From Pseudomonas gozinkensis (lineage in GTDB: Bacteria > Pseudomonadota > Gammaproteobacteria > Pseudomonadales > Pseudomonadaceae), in NCBI RefSeq assembly GCF_014863585.1, contig NZ_CP062253.1, positions 1,142,501 to 1,206,500 on the forward strand: a DNA stretch of 64,000 nt. The letters run 5' to 3'. A model generated the notes under the pieces. It was given only the letters and a program-made list of their open reading frames with translations, was not told the DNA's origin and searched no databases. The translations under genes were made by a program, and so were the position numbers. The stretch's first letter is position 1; every line of letters starts with the position of its first letter. Shown here piece by piece: positions 57,812-64,000 of this stretch.

Positions 57812-57850
57812 TAAGATCGCGGCCTGTTTTCCCTACGCCTGAATTGCCCC

Positions 57851-58153
57851 GTGACCAGCCTCAGCGAAAAACCCCTCGATGCCGACGCTCCAGTGAGCAA
57901 GTCCTGGTTCGTCTACCTCGTACGCGCCGCCAACGGTTCGCTGTACTGCGGGATCAGCGATGATCCCGTGCGCCGTTTCGCCAAGCACCAGAGCGGCAAA
58001 GGCGCGCGATTCTTTCTCTCAAGCCCGGCGATGGCGCTGGTCTACACCGAGCGTTGTCGCGACAAGGGTGATGCGTTGCGTCAGGAGCGATTGATCAAGA
58101 AGCTCAGGAAGAGTGCGAAGGAGTGTCTGGTGGCGTCTTATCGGCCTGATTGA
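57851..58153 (+). CDS. GIY-YIG nuclease family protein (UPF0213/YhbQ-like)
   Basis: The protein has 100 aa and starts at GTG 57851. The GIY-YIG motif appears as [20 protein letters not shown]; the conserved Arg is in [10 protein letters not shown] and the Glu in QERLIKKL. YhbQ-type proteins are single-domain GIY-YIG proteins tied to DNA repair. A bidirectional terminator lies downstream. Confidence 0.9.
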   Translation: MTSLSEKPLDADAPVSKSWFVYLVRAANGSLYCGISDDPVRRFAKHQSGKGARFFLSSPAMALVYTERCRDKGDALRQERLIKKLRKSAKECLVASYRPD

Positions 58154-58220
58154 TCGGGTATTGGCAAACGTTAGAAATCTCCGCGTCGACGCGGTGCCCT
58201 CCGGCAAACGACAGGCGAAA

Positions 58221-58249
58221 AAAAACCGCCTTTGCGGGGCGGTTTTTTC
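58221..58249. terminator. Bidirectional Rho-independent terminator
   Basis: AAAAAACCGCC and GGCGGTTTTTT form an 11-bp stem around TTTGCGG with T and A runs on both sides. It ends the GIY-YIG gene. Confidence 0.9.
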
Positions 58250-58431
58250 TGTAAACGCCGGTTTGCGGCCGGGTTTACTGCATCTCAATGGACACACTAG
58301 CGTGGACGAAGATTATTCGGCTTTGCGCCCATTATCAACCTGACTGATCAGTTCCCATCAGCCGGATCCGTAGGCTGCGAACGAATTGCGCGCTAAGCTG
58401 CTGGCTCACTTTCTGTGCGGCGGAGCCGAGC

Positions 58432-59367
58432 ATGTCCGAGTTGATTCTGCATCATTACCCGACCTCTCCATTCGCCGAAAAGGCCCGGCTGCTGTTGGGT
58501 TTCAAGGGCTTGTCCTGGCGTTCGGTGCACATCTCGCCGGTGATGCCGAAACCGGACCTGACCGCCCTGACCGGTGGCTACCGCAAGACCCCGGTGCTGC
58601 AGATCGGCGCCGACATCTACTGCGACACCGCGCTGATCGCCCGTCGCCTCGAGCAGGAAAAGGCCCAGCCTTCGTTCTTCCCGGAAGGTCAGGAAATGAT
58701 CGCCGCCAGTTTTGCCACATGGGCGGACTCGGTTGTATTTCAGCACGCAGTGAGCCTGGTATTTCAGCCGGAATCGGTTGCGGTGCGATTTGGCAAGTTG
58801 CCGCCGGAAGCGATCAAGGCGTTTCTTGCTGATCGTGCCGGGCTGTTCAGCGGTGGCAGTGCGACCAGGCTTTCAGCGGAGCAGGCCAAGCACAATTGGC
58901 CGACCCTTATGGCGCGTCTGGAGCAACAGTTGCAGCGTGAAGACGGTGACTTCCTGTTCGGCGAGCCGTCGATTGCTGACTTCTCCATGGCCCATCCGTT
59001 GTGGTTCCTCAAGGCCACGCACGTGACGGCGCCCTTGGTGGACGCTTATCCGGCAGTGTCTGCGTGGCTGGGGCGTGTGCTCGGTTTTGGCCATGGCGCG
59101 GCCAGCGAGATGAGCTCCGAGGAGGCACTGGAGATCGCGCGCAGCTCGACCCCTGCAGCGTTGCCGGATGAGGTATTCACTGATCCGAACGGGTTCGTGG
59201 CAGGTCAGCAGGTGCTGATCGCAGCGACAGACTACGGCGTTGATCCGGTCGCCGGTGAGCTGCTGTTTGCCGGTCGCGAGGAGCTGATCCTGCGCCGTGA
59301 AGACGAACGCGGCGGTGTGGTGCATGTGCACTTCCCGCGTTTCGGTTTCCGAATCGAGAAACGCTGA
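58432..59367 (+). CDS. Glutathione S-transferase family protein with extra C-terminal domain
   Basis: The protein has 311 aa. The N-terminal thioredoxin-like GST domain (1-80) has HHYPTSPFAEKARLLLGFKG and the cis-Pro in RKTPVLQIGADIYCDTALI; the helical domain follows (90-210). A further segment of about 80 residues (EVFTDPNGFVAGQQVLIAAT; FPRFGFRIEKR), absent from ordinary GSTs, ends the protein. The function is likely detoxification or an unknown binding role. Confidence 0.87.
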   Translation: MSELILHHYPTSPFAEKARLLLGFKGLSWRSVHISPVMPKPDLTALTGGYRKTPVLQIGADIYCDTALIARRLEQEKAQPSFFPEGQEMIAASFATWADSVVFQHAVSLVFQPESVAVRFGKLPPEAIKAFLADRAGLFSGGSATRLSAEQAKHNWPTLMARLEQQLQREDGDFLFGEPSIADFSMAHPLWFLKATHVTAPLVDAYPAVSAWLGRVLGFGHGAASEMSSEEALEIARSSTPAALPDEVFTDPNGFVAGQQVLIAATDYGVDPVAGELLFAGREELILRREDERGGVVHVHFPRFGFRIEKR

Positions 59368-59371
59368 AACA

Positions 59372-59399
59372 AATGAGGGAGCCGATTGGCTCCCTCATT
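59372..59399. terminator. Bidirectional hairpin between GST and glutaredoxin genes
   Basis: AATGAGGGAGCC and GGCTCCCTCATT form a perfect 12-bp stem around GATT between two convergent genes; the flanks are only weakly T-rich. Confidence 0.8.
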
Positions 59400-59749
59400 C
59401 ATTTCAGTGCAGCGAGAATTTCGTCCGGATCAAACCCGCGAATCAACGTGCCATTGACGTCGATCAGCGGGATCCCGCGGCCGCCCAGCGCTTCGTACGC
59501 CTTACGCGCCTCGGCGTCCTTTTCGATATCGAATTCCTTGAATGGAATCCCCTTGCTGTCGAGAAAGCGCTTGGTCTGCTTGCAGTAGCCACACCAGTCG
59601 GTGGCATACAGCACGACATTGGCCTGCGCCCGCGTCTGCTCCGCGACCATTTGCGACGGATTGAACACTCGCTCGATCTTGCCCCAGTTCTGATAGACGA
59701 CGACCACCAGCAGAACCAGTGCAACCTTTTTCAGCACATTGCCGAGCAT
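59399..59749 (-). CDS. Membrane-anchored glutaredoxin-like protein
   Basis: The protein has 116 aa. An N-terminal hydrophobic anchor (residues 6-20) precedes a glutaredoxin domain with the dithiol site WCGYC (residues about 52-56) and GIPLIDVNG (cis-Pro). The anchor suggests action at the membrane. Its start overlaps the yejK stop by one base (TGATG), so the two are translated together. Confidence 0.88.
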   Translation of the reverse strand: MLGNVLKKVALVLLVVVVYQNWGKIERVFNPSQMVAEQTRAQANVVLYATDWCGYCKQTKRFLDSKGIPFKEFDIEKDAEARKAYEALGGRGIPLIDVNGTLIRGFDPDEILAALK

Positions 59750-60753
59750 CAGTTGCGACGCTTCAGCTGATCGGTGAGCGAGGTCGGCAGGCCTTTGATG
59801 ACCAGCGTCCCGGCCTCTTCGTCGTATTCGATCTTCGAGCCCAGCAGGTGCGCTTCGAAGCTGATCGACAGGCCTTCGGCGCGGCCGGTGAAGCGACGGA
59901 ACTGGTTGAGCGTGCGCTTATCCGCCGGGATCTCCGGCGAGAGGCCGTAATCCTTGTTGCGGATGTGATCGTAGAACGCTTTCGGGCGTTCTTCGTCGAT
60001 CAGCTCAGAGAGCTCTTCCAGGCCCATCGGCTCGCCGAGTTTGGCCTGGCTGCTGGCGTAGTCGACCAGGGTCTTGGTTTTCTCGCGGGCGGAATCTTCC
60101 GGCAGGTCTTCGCTCTCGACGAAGTCGCTGAAGGCTTTGAGCAGGGTGCGGGTCTCGCCCGGGCCGTCGACCCCTTCCTGGCAGCCGATGAAGTCGCGGA
60201 AGTACTCCGAGACCTTCTTGCCGTTCTTGCCCTTGATGAACGAGATGTACTGCTTGGACTGCTTGTTGTTCTGCCACTCGGAAACGTTGATCCGCGCCGC
60301 GAGATGCAGTTGACCGAGGTCGAGGTGGCGTGATGGGGTCACGTCCAGTTGATCGGTTACCGCCACGCCTTCGCTGTGGTGCAGCAGGGCGATGGCCAGG
60401 TAATCGGTCATGCCTTGCTGATAGTGGGCGAACAACACGTGGCCGCCGACCGACAGGTTCGACTCTTCCATCAACTTCTGCAGATGCTCGACCGCGACTT
60501 TGCTGAACGCAGTGAAGTCCTTGCCGCCTTCCATGTATTCCTTCAGCCAGCCGCTGAACGGGAACGCGCCGGACTCCGGATGGAACAACCCCCAGGCTTT
60601 GCCCTGTTTGGCGTTATAGCTCTCGTTGAGGTCGGCGAGCATGTTCTCGATGGCGGCGGACTCGGCCAGTTCAGAGTCACGGGCGTGCAGGACTGCGGGC
60701 GTGCCATCGGGTTTTTTGTCGATCAGGTGGACGATGCAATGACGGATCGGCAT
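59749..60753 (-). CDS. ndpA: Nucleoid-associated protein NdpA/YejK
   Basis: The protein has 334 aa, matching E. coli YejK (335). N-terminal [19 protein letters not shown] and [30 protein letters not shown] are family hallmarks. It is a DNA-associated protein of unclear role. It is followed by the coupled glutaredoxin gene and is divergent from the HU gene across a 396-bp gap in which I see no other gene or clear site. Confidence 0.93.
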   Translation of the reverse strand: MPIRHCIVHLIDKKPDGTPAVLHARDSELAESAAIENMLADLNESYNAKQGKAWGLFHPESGAFPFSGWLKEYMEGGKDFTAFSKVAVEHLQKLMEESNLSVGGHVLFAHYQQGMTDYLAIALLHHSEGVAVTDQLDVTPSRHLDLGQLHLAARINVSEWQNNKQSKQYISFIKGKNGKKVSEYFRDFIGCQEGVDGPGETRTLLKAFSDFVESEDLPEDSAREKTKTLVDYASSQAKLGEPMGLEELSELIDEERPKAFYDHIRNKDYGLSPEIPADKRTLNQFRRFTGRAEGLSISFEAHLLGSKIEYDEEAGTLVIKGLPTSLTDQLKRRN

Positions 60754-61149
60754 GGGCTTCTCGGCAAGTGAAAGGGAGGAGGGCGGGCTCCTCCGAAAAA
60801 GCGCTCAGTGTACCGCAACCACTGGATTTGGCGCGGGGTGAAGGGCAAATCCGGGTCACCCGACGGCCCTTATGCATTTATTTACCGATTTAGCGCAATA
60901 AACCTGACCATTTGGCTAGCTAGAGGCGGATATTTCCTTGTCTCTGTGCTAGTTTTGCCCGGTCTTGTGCGAAGTCACCGCGACAAGCATGCATTCAGCT
61001 TTTGTCAGGTCGAACCAAACCTTGATTTCGGCATCTATAACCCCGACTCGTCGTGGTTATCGCCGAGGGTGCCAGATCCAGAAGATCGGGCTCGATGGCT
61101 GACACTGCACTCTGCAATCCATATGAATTTGATAGGGAAGGAACACTAC

Positions 61150-61431
61150 ATGGCTCTTACTAAAGACCAACTGATCGCCGACATCGCCGAAGCTATCGAC
61201 GCGCCGAAAACCACCGCGCGTGCCGCTCTGGACCAACTGGGCCAAATCGTTGCCGATCAGCTGGAAAACGGTGCCGAAATCACTTTGCCAGGTATCGGCA
61301 AGCTGAAAGTGACCGAGCGTCCTGCCCGCACTGGCCGTAACCCATCGACTGGCGCTGCCATCGAAATCCCTGCCAAGAAAGTGATCAAGCTGGTTGTGGC
61401 CAAAGGCCTGACCGACGCTGTGAACAAGTAA
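61150..61431 (+). CDS. hupN: HU-family DNA-binding protein (HupN-like)
   Basis: The protein has 93 aa from ATG 61150, with AAGGAA upstream. Typical HU fold: TKDQLIADIAEAIDAPKTTA and the DNA-binding arm RPARTGRNPSTGAAIEIPAK with the intercalating Pro. It bends and compacts DNA. The sequence is of the third Pseudomonas type (HupN) rather than HupA or HupB. The upstream in-frame open frame is not coding. A strong terminator follows. Confidence 0.92.
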   Translation: MALTKDQLIADIAEAIDAPKTTARAALDQLGQIVADQLENGAEITLPGIGKLKVTERPARTGRNPSTGAAIEIPAKKVIKLVVAKGLTDAVNK

Positions 61432-61442
61432 GACGCAGCGAT

Positions 61443-61484
61443 AAAAAAACCGTGCACCGGAGCGATCCGGGCACGGTTTTTTTT
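61443..61484 (+). terminator. Rho-independent terminator of hupN
   Basis: AAAAAAACCGTGC and GCACGGTTTTTTT with inner CCGGA/TCCGG around GCGA, followed by an eight-T run. Confidence 0.95.
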
Positions 61485-61555
61485 GTGCCTGCTGTTTGTG
61501 TTTCAGCAGTAGCGGCGGCTGCTTTGCAATCAAGCGCCGCCCCGGTTGAAACGTA

Positions 61556-62578
61556 TTACTTGCGAACCCAGCGTTCGCGCCGCCAGATCTGCTGCTCGGA
61601 CTTGGTCTGGAAGGTCCAGGCAACGAAACGGCTCTGCTTCTGCCCCTGGGACATCTCCACCACCTGGCTTTCCAGCGCACCGGCTTTTTTCAGTGCGGTT
61701 TCGATGGCAGGCAGGTTCGAGGCTTTCGAGACCAGGGTGCTGAACCACAGCACCTTGTGCGCAAAGTTCGCACTTTCGGCAATCAGTTGCGTCACGAAAC
61801 GCGCTTCGCCGCCTTCACACCACAGTTCGGCCGACTGACCGCCAAAGTTCAGCACCGGCAGTTTGCGTTTCGGGTCGGCCTTGCCCAAGGCTCGCCATTT
61901 ACGCTCGCTGCCCTTGGTGGCTTCTTCCATCGACGCGTGGAACGGCGGGTTGCACATGGTCAGGTCAAAGCGCTCGCCTGGCTCCAGCAGGCCGATCAGG
62001 ATGTGCTTGCGGTTTTCCTGCTGGCGCAGCTGGATGACCTTGTTCAGGTCGTTGGACTGCACGATGGCCCTGGCAGCAGCCACGGCGGTCGGATCGATCT
62101 CCGAGCCCAGGAAGTGCCAGCGATATTCGCTGTTACCGATCAGCGGGTAAACGCAGTTGGCGCCCATGCCGATATCCAGCACATTGACGATGGCACCGCG
62201 CGGAACCACGCCGTCGTTGTTGCTGGCCAGCAGGTCAGCCAGAAAATGGATGTAGTCGGCACGGCCCGGCACCGGCGGGCACAGATAATCGGCCGGGATG
62301 TCCCAGTGCTGGATGCCGTAGAACGACTTGAGCAACGCCCGGTTGAACACACGCACCGCATCGGGACTGGCGAAGTCGATGCTTTCCTTGCCGTACGGGT
62401 TGGTGATCACGAACTTCGCCAGTTCCGGCGTGGTCTTGATCAGCGCCGGGAAGTCGTAACGACCCTGATGGCGATTGCGCGGGTGCAGGCTGGCTTCTTT
62501 ACGCGGTTCCACGGGCTTGGCCGGGGTAGCGGAGTCAGTCTTCTTGCGCGCAGGTTTCGGTGTACGTGGGGCGTTCAT
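61556..62578 (-). CDS. rlmF: 23S rRNA (adenine(1618)-N(6))-methyltransferase RlmF
   Basis: The protein has 340 aa from ATG 62578 ([13 protein letters not shown]). A basic N-terminal tail (residues 1-35) precedes the family opening [17 protein letters not shown]. The S-adenosylmethionine site is [17 protein letters not shown], and the catalytic NPPF is in [15 protein letters not shown]. It methylates A1618 of 23S rRNA. An upstream in-frame ATG was not used because it would extend the start into a Pro/Thr-rich, non-conserved stretch. Confidence 0.94.
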   Translation of the reverse strand: MNAPRTPKPARKKTDSATPAKPVEPRKEASLHPRNRHQGRYDFPALIKTTPELAKFVITNPYGKESIDFASPDAVRVFNRALLKSFYGIQHWDIPADYLCPPVPGRADYIHFLADLLASNNDGVVPRGAIVNVLDIGMGANCVYPLIGNSEYRWHFLGSEIDPTAVAAARAIVQSNDLNKVIQLRQQENRKHILIGLLEPGERFDLTMCNPPFHASMEEATKGSERKWRALGKADPKRKLPVLNFGGQSAELWCEGGEARFVTQLIAESANFAHKVLWFSTLVSKASNLPAIETALKKAGALESQVVEMSQGQKQSRFVAWTFQTKSEQQIWRRERWVRK

Positions 62579-62663
62579 GGGCGTGGTCGATTCGGGTAGG
62601 GCTGAAAGTGGCGGCCATTGTCCCACAGGGAGCCGTGTTGTTGGCCGGAAAAGTGCCGGGGAC

Positions 62664-62696
62664 AAAAAAGGGAGGCCGTTGCGGGCCTCCCTTTTT
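62664..62696. terminator. Bidirectional terminator between valS and rlmF
   Basis: AAAAAGGGAGGCC and GGCCTCCCTTTTT form a 13-bp stem around GTTGCG. Minus-strand reading ends valS (stop at 62712) with a T6 run. Confidence 0.92.
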
Positions 62697-62711
62697 CAGT
62701 GCGATTTGCCG

Positions 62712-64000
62712 TTACAGGCTGGCAATTCGCGCGTGCTGCTCAGCCAGCTTGCCCAGAGCCTGTTCGGCTTCGGCCAGTTTGGCGCGTTCCTTCTCGATGA
62801 CTTCGGCCGGGGCCTTGTCAACGAAACCGGCGTTGGACAGCTTGCCGCCAACCCGCTGGACTTCGCCCTGCAGACGCAGAATTTCCTTGTCCAGACGCGC
62901 CAGCTCGGCGTTCTTGTCGATCAGGCCGGCCATCGGCACCAGCACTTCCATTTCGCCAACCAGCGCGGTGGCGGACAGCGGTGCTTCTTCGCCGGCCGCC
63001 AGTACGGTGATCGATTCCAGACGCGCCAGCTTCTTCAGCAGCGCTTCGTTCTCGGTCAGGCGGCGCTGGTCTTCAGCGGTGACGTTTTTCAGGTAGATCG
63101 GCAGCGGTTTGCCCGGGCCGATGTTCATTTCGCCACGGATGTTGCGGGTGCCGAGCATCAGGCCCTTGAGCCATTCGATGTCGTCTTCGGCCGCCGGATC
63201 AATGCGCTCTTCGTTGGCCACCGGCCAGGCTTGCAGCATGATCGTCTTGCCCTGAATGCCGGCCAGCGGCGCGATGCGCTGCCAGATTTCTTCAGTGATG
63301 AACGGCATGAACGGATGGGCCAGGCGCAACGCCACTTCCAGTACGCGCACCAGCGTGCGGCGAGTGCCGCGCTGACGCTCGACCGGCGCGTTTTCGTCCC
63401 ACAGCACAGGCTTGGACAATTCCAGATACCAGTCGCAGTACTGGTTCCAGATGAACTCGTACAGCGCTTGCGCCGCCAGGTCGAAACGGAACTGATCCAG
63501 TTGACGGGTCACTTCGGCTTCGGTGCGTTGCAGCTGCGAGATGATCCAGCGATCCGCCAGCGACAGCTCATAGGCTTCGCCGTTCTGGCCGCAGTCTTCG
63601 CCCTTGTCCAGAACATACCGCGCGGCGTTCCAGATCTTGTTGCAGAAGTTGCGATAGCCTTCGACGCGGCCCATGTCGAACTTGATGTCGCGACCGGTGG
63701 ACGCCAGCGAGCAGAAGGTGAAGCGCAGGGCGTCGGTGCCGTAGCTGGCGATGCCGTCGGCGAACTCGTCGCGGGTCTGCTTCTCGATCTTCTTCGCCAG
63801 TTTCGGCTGCATCAGGCCGGAGGTGCGTTTCTGCACCAGGGTTTCGAGCTCGATGCCGTCGATGATGTCCAGCGGGTCCAGGACGTTGCCCTTGGACTTG
63901 GACATTTTCTGGCCCTGGCCATCACGCACCAGACCGTGCACGTAAACGGTCTTGAACGGAACCTGCGGGGTGCCGTCCTCGTTCTTGATCAGGTGCATGG
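62712..64000 (-). CDS. valS: Valyl-tRNA synthetase, C-terminal part (5' end outside window)
   Basis: The frame is open to the right edge. The visible 428 residues contain the KMSKS loop ([16 protein letters not shown], near residue 31), the anticodon-binding domain (about 150-300) and the C-terminal coiled coil that clamps the tRNA (about 360-428; [20 protein letters not shown]). It charges tRNA-Val in the cytoplasm. The catalytic HIGH region and editing domain lie outside the window. Confidence 0.96.
   Translation of the reverse strand, partial: MHLIKNEDGTPQVPFKTVYVHGLVRDGQGQKMSKSKGNVLDPLDIIDGIELETLVQKRTSGLMQPKLAKKIEKQTRDEFADGIASYGTDALRFTFCSLASTGRDIKFDMGRVEGYRNFCNKIWNAARYVLDKGEDCGQNGEAYELSLADRWIISQLQRTEAEVTRQLDQFRFDLAAQALYEFIWNQYCDWYLELSKPVLWDENAPVERQRGTRRTLVRVLEVALRLAHPFMPFITEEIWQRIAPLAGIQGKTIMLQAWPVANEERIDPAAEDDIEWLKGLMLGTRNIRGEMNIGPGKPLPIYLKNVTAEDQRRLTENEALLKKLARLESITVLAAGEEAPLSATALVGEMEVLVPMAGLIDKNAELARLDKEILRLQGEVQRVGGKLSNAGFVDKAPAEVIEKERAKLAEAEQALGKLAEQHARIASL

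Noticed and set aside
60808..61149. A 114-residue in-frame extension upstream of the HU protein
   Set aside because: HU proteins are about 90 residues; the ATG at 61150 has AAGGAA upstream and gives a full-length protein.
60754..61149. A small RNA or extra promoter in the ndpA-hupN gap
   Set aside because: No terminator-like structure, no strong -10/-35 pair and no conserved element that I can recognise.

Overview
The window is a contiguous stretch of a Pseudomonas chromosome, most likely from the P. fluorescens group. Three things point there: a complete 12-gene alginate operon in canonical order, a dauBAR-rhlB-esterase-aap block in Pseudomonas gene order, and at least ten paired REP elements with the sequence GTGGGAGCGAGCTTGCTCGC or close variants. 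Base composition is GC-rich, except in the algD leader and the 3' third of the RHS gene. No rRNA, tRNA or CRISPR array was seen.

Layout. 1-5.2 kb: the 3' end of a TonB-dependent siderophore receptor, an AraC regulator divergent from an EamA exporter, a DUF2165 membrane protein and a 2-hydroxyacid dehydrogenase. 5.2-7.2 kb: an intact IS4-family element (18-bp inverted repeats, 11-bp target duplication) that split an older dispersed repeat. 7.2-13.3 kb: a LysR regulator divergent from a four-gene efflux system (outer-membrane lipoprotein, FUSC pump, DUF1656 protein, HlyD adaptor). 13.4-17.6 kb: a SnoaL-like protein coupled to a DHA2 MFS exporter, their divergent LysR regulator with a palindromic operator, then an SDR and a small membrane protein. 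17.8-20.5 kb: a TccC-type RHS toxin gene whose variable tail looks like a GNAT acetyltransferase.

20.5-37.1 kb, minus strand: algD-alg8-alg44-algK-algE-algG-algX-algL-algI-algJ-algF-algA. It covers precursor synthesis (AlgA, AlgD), c-di-GMP-gated polymerisation (Alg8, Alg44), the periplasmic scaffold and outer-membrane exit (AlgK, AlgX, AlgE), epimerisation (AlgG), lysis (AlgL) and O-acetylation (AlgI, AlgJ, AlgF, AlgX). An 812-bp AT-rich regulatory region precedes algD. REP pairs lie in three intercistronic positions, and one of them overlaps the 5' end of algK.

38-64 kb: yaaA, a degenerate NodB-type deacetylase, phoH and moaCDE. Next comes a D-arginine racemisation module (dauB, dauA, dauR plus a convergent amino-acid binding protein) in which two promoters share a GTCCA-N3-TGGA motif. 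Then rhlB, an esterase, the aapJQMP amino-acid ABC importer, an mqsRA toxin-antitoxin pair with a perfect palindrome upstream, a GntR regulator with a CynX-like transporter, a SnoaL-like protein, a GIY-YIG protein, a GST, a glutaredoxin, ndpA/yejK, an HU protein (HupN-like), rlmF and the 3' part of valS, which runs off the right edge.
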